Assembly: GCA_024641895.1 (NCBI GenBank) | Contig: JAHECE010000174.1 | Location: 1-5,627 of the forward strand | Origin: Actinomycetales bacterium | Lineage (GTDB): Bacteria; Actinomycetota; Actinomycetes; Actinomycetales; JAHECE01 | Length of the DNA stretch: 5,627 nt | Direction: 5' to 3' | Shown: positions 1 to 5,473 of the stretch, in pieces | Position numbering within the stretch: the first letter of the stretch is position 1 | How the letters are laid out: each line of letters starts with the position of its first letter | Translations under genes and position numbers: made by a program | The notes under the pieces: model-generated | What the model was told of the DNA's origin: nothing | The model's input: the letters and a program-made list of their open reading frames with translations, nothing else | The model's database searches: none

Positions 1-373
1 CCTCGGCATCCCCGGCAACGACGACGCGATCCGCTCCGTCGCCCTGCTCACCCGCGTGATCGCCGACGCCGTGGCCGAGGGCCTCGTCGCGCGGCACTCG
101 GGTGCCTCCGCCGGCGCCGGCACCTCCGACGTCGAGCCCCTGGCCGAGTGGGAGCGCGAGCTGCTCGCGACCGAGGCTGCGCCGGCCGCTGAGGCCGCTG
201 CCGCTGAGGAGGCCGCTGTGCCGGCCGCTGAGGCCGCTGCCGCTGAGGAGGCCGCTGTGCCGGCCGCTGAGGCCGCTCCCGCTGAGGAGGCCGCTGTGCC
301 GGCCGCTGAGGCCGCTCCCGCTGAGGAGGCCGCTGTGCCGGCCGCCGAGGCCGACGAGGCCGACGAGGCCTGA
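1..373 (+). CDS. rpsB: 30S ribosomal protein S2, 3' end (5' truncated by window)
   Basis: This is the C-terminal part of ribosomal protein S2, a structural component of the 30S subunit needed for mRNA binding near the head/platform. The reading frame is open from base 2 and gives 123 codons to the TGA at 371-373; the start lies upstream of the window. The opening residues LGIPGNDDAIRSVALLTRVI match the conserved S2 end region (IPGNDDAIR), followed by VADAV/ADAVAEG-like sequence and the actinobacterial AEWERELL segment. After that core, the protein runs into a low-complexity tail of about 65 residues made only of Ala, Glu, Pro, Val and a few Asp, arranged as 13-residue repeats. Acidic Ala/Glu tails on S2 are known in actinobacteria, and their function is not established. 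Identity rests on the conserved core and on tsf following 39 bases later, the classical rpsB-tsf pair. The GTG at 56 is an internal valine codon, not a start. Confidence 0.97.
   Translation, partial: LGIPGNDDAIRSVALLTRVIADAVAEGLVARHSGASAGAGTSDVEPLAEWERELLATEAAPAAEAAAAEEAAVPAAEAAAAEEAAVPAAEAAPAEEAAVPAAEAAPAEEAAVPAAEADEADEA
170..361 (+). repeat. In-frame 39-bp tandem repeat encoding the Ala/Glu tail of S2
   Basis: Four consecutive 39-bp units begin at 206, 245, 284 and 323, each starting GAGGAGGCCGCTGTGCCGGC and encoding EEAAVPAAEAAAA, EEAAVPAAEAAPA (twice) and EEAAVPAAEADEA. A degenerate 36-bp unit (TEAAPAAEAAAA) precedes them at 170-205, and the last unit decays into a DEA repeat. The second and third units differ only by a GCC to CCC (Ala to Pro) change at the twelfth codon from the first. 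Near-identity at DNA level, including synonymous positions, points to recent unit duplication by slippage or unequal exchange. The 13-codon length keeps the frame open whatever the copy number. Confidence 0.95.
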
Positions 374-412
374 GCCCGAGTTTCACCCGCTGAGAGGATC
401 GACGACATCACC

Positions 413-1252
413 ATGGCGAACTACACCGCCGCCGACATCAAGGCCCTGCGCGAGCGCACGGGCGCCGGAATGCTCGACGTGAAGAAGGCTCTCGACGAGG
501 CCGACGGCAACGCCGAGAAGGCCATCGAGATCATTCGGGTCAAGGGGCTCAAGGGCATCAGCAAGCGTGAGGGCCGGTCGGCCTCCGACGGCCTCGTGGC
601 CATCGACGTCTCCAGCGCCCCGAAGGGCGAGGTCGGCGTCCTGGTCGAGGTCAACTCCGAGACCGACTTCGTCGCGAAGAACACCACGTTCATCGCGCTG
701 GCAGACACGGTGCTGGCCGCGGCGGTCGCCTCCGGCGCCGCGGATGTCGAGACCCTCCTCCAGTCAGACGTCGACGGCGTTGCGCTCAAGACTCTCGTCG
801 ACGACGCTGCTGCGACGCTCGGCGAGAAGATCGTCGTGCGCCGGATCGCGCGCCTCGAGGGCGAGAAGGTCACGTCGTACCTGCACCGCACGAGCAGGGA
901 CCTGCCGCCGCAGGTCGGCGTTCTCGTGGCCTCCGACGCGGCCGGTGAGGAGGTGGCGAAGGACATTGCGATGCACATCGCCGCCTACACGCCCACGTAC
1001 CTCTCGCGCGAGTCGGTACCGGCGCAGACCGTGGCCGACGAGCGTCGTATCGCTGAGGAGACCGCGCGCAACGAGGGCAAGCCCGCCGGTGCCCTGCCGA
1101 AGATCGTGGAGGGCCGGCTGAACGGCTTCTTCAAGGAGAACGTCCTGCTCGACCAGGCGTTCGCCAAGGACCCGAAGAAGTCGGTCGCCCAGGTCCTCGC
1201 GGCTGTCGGTGGCACGGTGACCGGCTTCGCCCGGTTCCGCGTCGGCGCCTGA
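413..1252 (+). CDS. tsf: Translation elongation factor Ts (EF-Ts)
   Basis: EF-Ts is the guanine-nucleotide exchange factor that releases GDP from EF-Tu so that EF-Tu can rebind GTP and aminoacyl-tRNA in the cytoplasm. The 279-residue product has the usual family length. The N-terminal UBA-like domain (about residues 4-42) contains the first family signature, LRERTGAGMLDVKKAL at 12-27. The second signature, EVNSETDFVAK at 79-89, carries the TDF motif (84-86) whose Asp-Phe contacts EF-Tu. The two core subdomains follow, including DIAMHIAAYTPTYLS near 184-198, and the end FKENVLLDQ...VGGTVTGFARFRV is typical. The start ATG is preceded by a purine-rich GAGAGGA at 392-398, about 14 bases away, which is rather far, but MANYTAADIKALRERTG is the standard N-terminus. 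It lies 39 bases after rpsB and is almost certainly co-transcribed with it. Confidence 0.98.
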   Translation: MANYTAADIKALRERTGAGMLDVKKALDEADGNAEKAIEIIRVKGLKGISKREGRSASDGLVAIDVSSAPKGEVGVLVEVNSETDFVAKNTTFIALADTVLAAAVASGAADVETLLQSDVDGVALKTLVDDAAATLGEKIVVRRIARLEGEKVTSYLHRTSRDLPPQVGVLVASDAAGEEVAKDIAMHIAAYTPTYLSRESVPAQTVADERRIAEETARNEGKPAGALPKIVEGRLNGFFKENVLLDQAFAKDPKKSVAQVLAAVGGTVTGFARFRVGA

Positions 1253-1258
1253 GGTCCC

Positions 1259-1299
1259 GCGCCGGTGGTCCGACCCGTTTCGGGTGGGGCCACCGGCGC
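1259..1299 (+). terminator. Long hairpin after tsf, probable terminator without a U-tract
   Basis: Bases 1259-1277 pair with 1281-1299 to give a 19-position stem with a TTT loop (1278-1280). The outer ten pairs (GCGCCGGTGG with CCACCGGCGC) are perfect, then come one G-T wobble (1269/1289), two C-G pairs, one G-G mismatch (1272/1286) and five perfect inner pairs (ACCCG/CGGGT). It begins six bases after the tsf stop, which is where the rpsB-tsf transcript would be expected to end. The following AGTCCGTTCTGC is not a T-run, so it is not a classical intrinsic terminator. U-tract-poor hairpins of this kind are often proposed as terminators or 3'-end stabilisers in actinobacteria. The structure is seen; its role is inferred. 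Confidence 0.72.
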
Positions 1300-1340
1300 A
1301 GTCCGTTCTGCGCCACCATGACAGGGCCACGACGACGACG

Positions 1341-1373
1341 CCCCGCCTGCACCGGCGGAGCGAGGCAGGGGAG
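1341..1373 (+). promoter_or_regulatory. pyrH ribosome binding region, possibly covered by a small hairpin
   Basis: The strongest Shine-Dalgarno-like run before pyrH is AGGGGAG at 1367-1373, only two bases from the ATG at 1376, which is shorter than usual; GAGG at 1362-1365 lies ten bases away and could serve instead. The same purines can pair upstream: CCCC 1341-1344 with GGGG 1368-1371 and GCCT 1345-1348 with AGGC 1363-1366, leaving A1367 bulged and a 14-base loop. If formed, this 8-bp stem would hide both candidate sites. No promoter hexamers stand out in 1300-1375, although a promoter for the downstream cluster could lie here. Confidence 0.4.
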
Positions 1374-1375
1374 CC

Positions 1376-2191
1376 ATGAACGCAGCGGGGATGTCCGACG
1401 ACGGCACGGCGGGGCACCCGCCCCGGCGGGTCCTCCTCAAGCTCTCGGGTGAGGTCTTCGGTGGCGGCAGGGTCGGACTCGACGCGGACGTCGTGGCCGC
1501 GGTCGCTCGGGAGATCGCCGACGCGGTCCGCACCGGCGTCCAGGTCGCGATCGTCGTCGGCGGCGGGAACTTCTTCCGCGGCGTCGACCTCTCCCGCAGC
1601 GGGCTCGATCGGTCCCGGGCCGACTACATGGGCATGCTGGGCACGGTGATGAACTGCCTGGCGCTGCAGGACTTCCTCGAGAAGTCGGGGGTGGACACGC
1701 GCGTGCAGACGGCCATCGCCATGGGGCAGGTCGCGGAGCCCTACATCCCGCGGCGGGCCATCCGGCACCTCGAGAAGGGCCGCGTCGTCATCTTCGGAGC
1801 CGGCGCCGGACTGCCGTTCTTCTCGACGGACACGGTCGCCGCCCAGCGTGCCCTGGAGACGCACTGCGCCGAGGTGCTCATGGCCAAGAGCGGGGTCGAT
1901 GCGGTCTACACCGCCGATCCGAAGACGGACCCGGACGCGCGCAGGCTGGAGACCGTCACCTACGAGGAGGCGCTCCGGGCCGGCCTCAAGGTCGTCGATG
2001 CCACGGCGTTCAGCTTGTGCATGGAGAACGGCCTGGCCATGCGGGTTTTCGGAATGGTCGCCCCCGGGAACGTCACGCGGGCACTCTTGGGTGAGAAGAT
2101 CGGGACGCTCGTGACCACGGGTTCCGGCGAGACGAGCGCTGCTCACGAGGGCCAGTCGGCCGGCGGGGCTGCGCAGAAGGAGATGCGGTGA
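1376..2191 (+). CDS. pyrH: UMP kinase (uridylate kinase)
   Basis: PyrH is the bacterial UMP kinase of the amino-acid-kinase fold; it phosphorylates UMP to UDP with ATP in the cytoplasm, feeding all UTP and CTP synthesis, and is normally hexameric. In this 271-residue product the N-terminal motif RVLLKLSGEVFGG (18-30, with K22 and SGE) binds phosphate, GGGNFFRG is at 62-69, the UMP-binding DYMGMLGTVMN at 83-93, PFFSTDTVAAQRA at 147-159, and KSGVDAVYTADPK at 171-183. The fold ends with GEKIGTLV near 239-246. It is about 30 residues longer than the E. coli enzyme, through a short variable N-terminus and a 25-residue Gly/Ala/Ser-rich C-terminal tail. I chose ATG 1376; ATG 1391 (MSDDGTAG) is also possible because both precede the conserved core and neither has ideal ribosome-binding spacing. 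The last codons carry the frr ribosome binding site and overlap its GTG start. Confidence 0.97.
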   Translation: MNAAGMSDDGTAGHPPRRVLLKLSGEVFGGGRVGLDADVVAAVAREIADAVRTGVQVAIVVGGGNFFRGVDLSRSGLDRSRADYMGMLGTVMNCLALQDFLEKSGVDTRVQTAIAMGQVAEPYIPRRAIRHLEKGRVVIFGAGAGLPFFSTDTVAAQRALETHCAEVLMAKSGVDAVYTADPKTDPDARRLETVTYEEALRAGLKVVDATAFSLCMENGLAMRVFGMVAPGNVTRALLGEKIGTLVTTGSGETSAAHEGQSAGGAAQKEMR

Positions 2192-2745
2192 TCGACGAGA
2201 CCCTGTTCGATGCCGAGGACCGGATGGACAAGGCGGTCGAGGTCGCTCGCGAGGACCTGGGCTCGATCCGGACGGGCCGCGCGAACGCGGCAATGTTCCA
2301 CAAGGTCCTCGTCGACTACTACGGGGCATTGACCCCGCTGCAGCAGCTGGCCGGACTGACCATCCCGGAGGCGCGGACGGTGCTTGTCTCCCCGTACGAC
2401 AAGTCCTCGATGGCAGCGGTCGCCAAGGCGCTGCGCGAGTCCGACCTCGGGGTCAACCCGACCGACGACGGCACCGTGATCCGCGTGGTTCTCCCCGCCC
2501 TCACCGAGCAACGGCGCAAGGAGTACGTGAAGCTCGCCAAGCACAAGGGCGAGGAAGCGCGGATCTCGATTCGCAACATCCGCCGCAAGGCGAAGGAGGA
2601 GCTGGACCGCATCGCCAAGGACGGCGAGGCCGGCGAGGACGACGTGAACCGTGCCGAGAAGGAGCTCGAGGCGATCACCAAGCGACACGTCGAGCTCGTC
2701 GACGGCCTCATGGCTCACAAGGAGCAAGAGCTCCTCGAGGTCTGA
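2188..2745 (+). CDS. frr: Ribosome recycling factor (RRF)
   Basis: RRF, with EF-G and GTP, splits post-termination ribosomes from mRNA. The 185-residue product has the exact usual length. Domain I, a three-helix bundle, is formed by residues 1-30 and about 105-185; domain II is inserted between them. Visible family motifs are RTGRAN at 28-33, YYGALTPLQQLA at 44-55, SDLGVNPTDDGTVIRV at 85-100, LPALTEQRRKE at 102-112 and ARISIRNIRRKAKEE at 124-138. R129 and R132 match arginines known to be important in E. coli RRF. The start is GTG at 2188, overlapping the pyrH stop as GTGA; GAAGGAG at 2176-2182 sits five bases upstream, a near-ideal ribosome binding site, and MIDETLFDAEDRM is the expected N-terminus. 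The pyrH-frr pairing is broadly conserved among bacteria, so coupling with pyrH is likely. Confidence 0.98.
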   Translation: MIDETLFDAEDRMDKAVEVAREDLGSIRTGRANAAMFHKVLVDYYGALTPLQQLAGLTIPEARTVLVSPYDKSSMAAVAKALRESDLGVNPTDDGTVIRVVLPALTEQRRKEYVKLAKHKGEEARISIRNIRRKAKEELDRIAKDGEAGEDDVNRAEKELEAITKRHVELVDGLMAHKEQELLEV

Positions 2746-2758
2746 GAAGGGGCCCAGG

Positions 2759-3676
2759 ATGTCGGAGACCGACGAGGCACCACCCGCTGTTCCGGCGACC
2801 CATCGAGCGCTGCGGGAGCCCGCTCGCGGCGCCGCGGCGCCGCCCCCCCGGCCCAAGGGGAGCGGGCGGGCGGGCCGCGACGTGCCGCTGGCGGTCGGTG
2901 TCGGTCTGGGCCTGGGTGCGGTGCTCATCGCGAGCCTCTTCATCCGCAAGGAGGCCTTCCTCGTCCTGGTCATCGTCATGGTGGGCATGGCGATCTGGGA
3001 GTTCGCCGCCGCGCTGCGTACCCGCGACATCCGGGTGCCGCTGGTGCCCTTGTGGGTCGGTTCGGCCGGGATGCTCATCTCCGCCTACGTGGTTGGCGCC
3101 GAGGCTCTCGTGGTGGCCTTCATCCTCGCGGCGGGCGGCATCTTCGTCTGGCGGCTGATCGACGGAGGCGGGCGCCAGGCCGTTCGAGACGCCGGCGCCG
3201 GGATCTTCGCAGCGGCCTACCTGCCGTTCCTCGCCGGATTCGCGGTGCTGCTCCTGCGCGAGCTGGACGGTCCGCAGCGGGTGCTCTTCTTCATCGCTCT
3301 CGTCGCAGCCAGCGACACCGGCGGCTTCGCCGCCGGGGTGATGTTCGGCAAGCATCCGCTAGCCCCGTCGGTGAGCCCGAAGAAGTCGTGGGAGGGCGCG
3401 GCCGGCTCGGCGGTGCTTGCCTCCGTGGTCGGTGCGCTGCTGATGTGGGGCTTCTTCCACGGGCCGCTGTGGGCCGGGGTGCTCATCGGCCTGCTCACGG
3501 TCGTCGCCGCCACCCTCGGAGACCTGTCCGAGTCCCTGCTCAAGCGTGACCTCGGTCTCAAGGACATGGGCTCGCTCCTGCCCGGCCACGGCGGCATCAT
3601 GGACCGGCTGGACTCGATGCTGATCGCCGCCCCCTTCGTCTACGGGAGTCTGAGCGTCACGCTCGCGTTCACCTGA
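2759..3676 (+). CDS. cdsA: Phosphatidate cytidylyltransferase (CDP-diglyceride synthase)
   Basis: CdsA is the integral-membrane enzyme that converts phosphatidate and CTP to CDP-diacylglycerol and pyrophosphate, the precursor of phosphatidylinositol, phosphatidylglycerol and cardiolipin. The 305-residue product has about eight or nine hydrophobic segments (approximately 43-62, 66-84, 94-112, 113-130, 147-167, 174-196, 216-233, 236-254 and 285-302). Conserved loops include SDTGGFAAGVMFGKHPL at 185-201 and SPKKSWEG at 206-213. The family signature runs from 258 to 285, with SLLKRD, LKD, LPGHGG and MDRLD in order. The first 40 residues are Pro/Ala/Arg-rich, unlike the membrane core, and are probably a cytoplasmic extension. 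I chose ATG 2759, not upstream in-frame codons inside frr, because AAGGGG at 2747-2752 lies six bases before it. The ribosome binding site abuts the frr stop, and the stop codon shares one base with rlmN. Confidence 0.96.
   Translation: MSETDEAPPAVPATHRALREPARGAAAPPPRPKGSGRAGRDVPLAVGVGLGLGAVLIASLFIRKEAFLVLVIVMVGMAIWEFAAALRTRDIRVPLVPLWVGSAGMLISAYVVGAEALVVAFILAAGGIFVWRLIDGGGRQAVRDAGAGIFAAAYLPFLAGFAVLLLRELDGPQRVLFFIALVAASDTGGFAAGVMFGKHPLAPSVSPKKSWEGAAGSAVLASVVGALLMWGFFHGPLWAGVLIGLLTVVAATLGDLSESLLKRDLGLKDMGSLLPGHGGIMDRLDSMLIAAPFVYGSLSVTLAFT
2826..2843. repeat. 18-bp perfect palindrome in the 5' part of cdsA
   Basis: GCGGCGCCGCGGCGCCGC equals its own reverse complement. It is flanked by a further inverted pair, GCCCGCTC at 2818-2825 and GAGCGGGC at 2860-2867, and is directly followed by seven consecutive C bases (2843-2849). 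The segment encodes part of the Ala/Pro-rich N-terminus of CdsA (codons 23-37). In DNA this GC-rich it may be a by-product of Ala/Gly/Arg/Pro codons, and no function is claimed. Confidence 0.6.
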
Positions 3677-3732
3677 TGCCCACGTCGCCGCTGCCCACGC
3701 AGCCTCAGCCCTTGCCCACGCCGCCTCAGCCC
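3676..3732 (+). repeat. Tandem 21-bp repeat at the rlmN 5' end (Pro-rich)
   Basis: Two 21-bp units, 3691-3711 and 3712-3732, differ at two bases and encode LPTQPQP and LPTPPQP. A shorter related unit, ATGCCCACGTCGCCG (MPTSP) at 3676-3690, precedes them and includes the start codon itself. Every unit carries TGCCCACG. The encoded Pro/Gln/Thr stretch is outside the conserved RlmN domain, so the repeat probably arose by local duplication at the gene boundary. Confidence 0.8.
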
Positions 3733-4857
3733 GAGCCGCCGGCAGGGCGACGCGTGCCCCGGCTCGACCTCGTGACCCCACGGCGCCCCAAGCCACCCGC
3801 CCACCTGGCCGACATGTCGCCGGCGGAGCGGGTGGACGCTGTGCGCGCGGCCGGCCACCCCGCGTTCCGCGCGGACCAGCTCGGCCGCCACTACTTCGCG
3901 AACCTCACCCGAGACGCGGAGCGGATGACCGACCTGCCGGCGCAGACCCGCGGCGCGCTCGTCGCGCAGCTGCTGCCGCCGCTCGTCACCGAGGTGCGGA
4001 CCCTGGGCGCGGACAAGGGCGGGACGCGCAAGACGCTCTGGTCGCTGCACGACGGCGCGAAGGTCGAGTCCGTCCTCATGCGCTACTCCGAGCGGACCAC
4101 GTTGTGCGTGTCCAGCCAGGCCGGCTGTGGGATGGCGTGCCCGTTCTGTGCGACCGGGCAGCTCGGTCTCACCCGCAACCTCTCGACGGCCGAGATCGTC
4201 GAGCAGGTCCGCCTCGCAGCGGCCGACTGCCGGTCAGGCGCCCTGCCCGGTGGACCCGTGCGGCTCTCGAACGTCGTGTTCATGGGCATGGGCGAACCAC
4301 TGGCCAACTACGCCGCCGTCGTGCGGGCGCTGCACCGGATCATCGATCCCGCGCCGTCGGGCCTCGGATTGTCGGCCCGGAACGTGACGGTCTCGACCGT
4401 GGGCCTCGTCCCCGCGATGGACCGGCTCGCGGCCGAGGGCCTGCCCGTCACGCTGGCGCTGTCGTTGCACGCCCCGGACGACGCGCTCCGCTCGGAGCTC
4501 GTGCCGGTCAACACGAGATTCTCCGTCGACGAGGCGCTCGACTCCGCCCGGCGGTACGCAGAGGTGACCGGCCGGCGCGTCAGCATCGAGTACGCCCTCA
4601 TGCGGGACATCAACGACCACGCCTGGCGGGCGGACCTGCTCGCCGAGAAGCTCCTCGCCCGCGGCCGCGGCTGGGTCCACGTCAACCCCATCCCGCTCAA
4701 CCCCACACCGGGCTCGAAGTGGACGGCGAGTGACCCCGGGGTCGAGGCGGAGTTCGTGGCACGGTTGCGCCACGCAGGGATCCCGACCACGGTGCGGGAC
4801 ACCCGAGGGCGTGACATCGACGGGGCGTGCGGTCAGCTGGCCGCAGAGGAGGACTGA
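3676..4857 (+). CDS. rlmN: Dual-specificity 23S rRNA/tRNA adenine-C2 methyltransferase (radical SAM)
   Basis: RlmN methylates C2 of A2503 in 23S rRNA and of A37 in certain tRNAs, using a [4Fe-4S] cluster, S-adenosylmethionine and a methylated cysteine intermediate. In the 393-residue product the cluster cysteines form CGMACPFC (C151, C155, C158). The SAM-binding GEP motif lies in FMGMGEPLANY (202-212). The two catalytic cysteines are C144 in TTLCVSSQAG and C385 in DIDGACGQL, matching E. coli C118 and C355. Other conserved blocks are ESVLMRY (131-137), LSLHAPDD (262-269), YALMRDIND (306-314) and HVNPIPLNP (335-343). The N-terminal KPPAHLADMSPAER region is typical of actinobacterial RlmN; residues 1-22 before it are a Pro-rich repeat. 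The ATG overlaps the cdsA stop as TGATG and has no good ribosome binding site, suggesting translational coupling. A start at GTG 3772 is possible but less likely, since VPRLDLVTPRRP seems to belong to the domain. Its relative Cfr methylates C8, but context and length support RlmN. Confidence 0.97.
   Translation: MPTSPLPTQPQPLPTPPQPEPPAGRRVPRLDLVTPRRPKPPAHLADMSPAERVDAVRAAGHPAFRADQLGRHYFANLTRDAERMTDLPAQTRGALVAQLLPPLVTEVRTLGADKGGTRKTLWSLHDGAKVESVLMRYSERTTLCVSSQAGCGMACPFCATGQLGLTRNLSTAEIVEQVRLAAADCRSGALPGGPVRLSNVVFMGMGEPLANYAAVVRALHRIIDPAPSGLGLSARNVTVSTVGLVPAMDRLAAEGLPVTLALSLHAPDDALRSELVPVNTRFSVDEALDSARRYAEVTGRRVSIEYALMRDINDHAWRADLLAEKLLARGRGWVHVNPIPLNPTPGSKWTASDPGVEAEFVARLRHAGIPTTVRDTRGRDIDGACGQLAAEED
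4845..4852 (+). promoter_or_regulatory. Strong ribosome binding site deciding the GTG 4859 start
   Basis: AGAGGAGG lies in the last codons of rlmN and ends six bases before GTG 4859. It is the best Shine-Dalgarno match in the window. It favours GTG 4859 over the in-frame ATG 4934, which has only a weaker AAGGCGGGG at 4919-4927. Confidence 0.75.
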
Positions 4858-4858
4858 C

Positions 4859-5473
4859 GTGAGTCGCGAGGCGAGCACGGACTCCAAGGAGTCGACCGGC
4901 CACCTGCCGGAGGAAGTCGAAGGCGGGGATGCCATGTTCCCGCACGTCGGGCGCTGGTCGAGGGGTTACGAACCCGACCAGGTCGACCTCTTCTTCGCCC
5001 GCGCCCGCATCGCCTACGAGGGCCCGCTCGAGGCCTCCATGCCTGCCGACGAGGTCCGGAACACGTCCTTCGACCTCACGCGAGGGGGTTACACCCCCAG
5101 CGTCGTCGACGACGCCATGGACCGGCTCGAGGCGGCGTTCTACCGCCGTGAGCGGGCTGCCTTCGTGGCGCTGAACGGCATGGGCGAGTGGAAGGCGCGC
5201 ACCGAGCGGCTCCTGCACACCCTTCAGCCTCGGGCCGCCCGTCCTGCGGGCGTGCGGTTCGCCCGGCCGGCCCACGGACCGGGGTACCGGGCGGCGGACG
5301 TCGACGCGCTCGTGGACCGGATCATCGCCCGCTTCGCGAGTGACGCTCCGTTGACCAGCGACGAGATCCGTGCCGCCAGCTTCGGCAACGCCCGCGGCCG
5401 CGCCGCCTACGCCGAGGGCCCGGTCGACGCCTACCTCGACCGCGCCCTCCAGGTGCTGCTGGCCGTCGAGTGA
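4859..5473 (+). CDS. DivIVA-domain repeat protein of unknown function
   Basis: The 204-residue product has no enzyme motif, signal peptide or membrane segment. Two copies of a DivIVA-type module are visible. Copy 1 (36-95) has GYEPDQVDLFFARAR, then PADEVRNTSF, then GYTPSVVDDAMDRL. Copy 2 (142-201) has GYRAADVDALVDR, then TSDEIRAASF, then YAEGPVDAYLDRAL. DivIVA proteins mark curved or septal membrane and organise polar growth in actinobacteria (Wag31), but this protein lacks the long C-terminal coiled coil of Wag31, so it is not the main polar scaffold. From memory it resembles an actinobacterial 'DivIVA domain repeat' family without assigned function. Residues 1-26 are hydrophilic and not part of a module; if ATG 4934 were the start they would be absent. 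The gene begins one base after the rlmN stop and overlaps dxr by GTGA, so it is co-expressed with both. A scaffold or adaptor role is only inference. Confidence 0.85.
   Translation: MSREASTDSKESTGHLPEEVEGGDAMFPHVGRWSRGYEPDQVDLFFARARIAYEGPLEASMPADEVRNTSFDLTRGGYTPSVVDDAMDRLEAAFYRRERAAFVALNGMGEWKARTERLLHTLQPRAARPAGVRFARPAHGPGYRAADVDALVDRIIARFASDAPLTSDEIRAASFGNARGRAAYAEGPVDAYLDRALQVLLAVE

Noticed and set aside
48..386. Minus-strand frame with repeated Arg/Pro/Gln units (RPAQRPPQRERPQ)
   Set aside because: This is only the reverse reading of the rpsB 39-bp repeat; the S2 frame explains it fully.
1300..1375. Promoter for the pyrH cluster
   Set aside because: A promoter is plausible here, but no convincing -35/-10 pair could be read, so none is annotated.
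1318..1452. 44-codon frame starting ATG upstream of pyrH, a possible leader peptide
   Set aside because: It has no ribosome binding site, its composition is Arg/Gly/Pro-rich as expected by chance, and it runs out of frame into conserved pyrH sequence.
764..2329. 521-codon open frame on the minus strand across tsf, pyrH and frr
   Set aside because: It is antisense to three certain genes, its product is Arg/Gly/Asp-rich low-complexity sequence with no recognisable motif, and long antisense frames are expected in very GC-rich coding DNA.
2651..2758. N-terminal extension of cdsA into frr in the same frame
   Set aside because: The extension is Ser/Arg-rich out-of-frame frr sequence, and a good ribosome binding site supports the ATG at 2759.
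2143..3078. 311-codon minus-strand frame opposite frr and cdsA
   Set aside because: It is antisense to conserved genes, and no family signature or plausible initiation context was seen.
3676..4857. Cfr-type antibiotic-resistance methyltransferase
   Set aside because: The N-terminal region, conserved blocks and housekeeping context are those of actinobacterial RlmN; nothing suggests an acquired Cfr.
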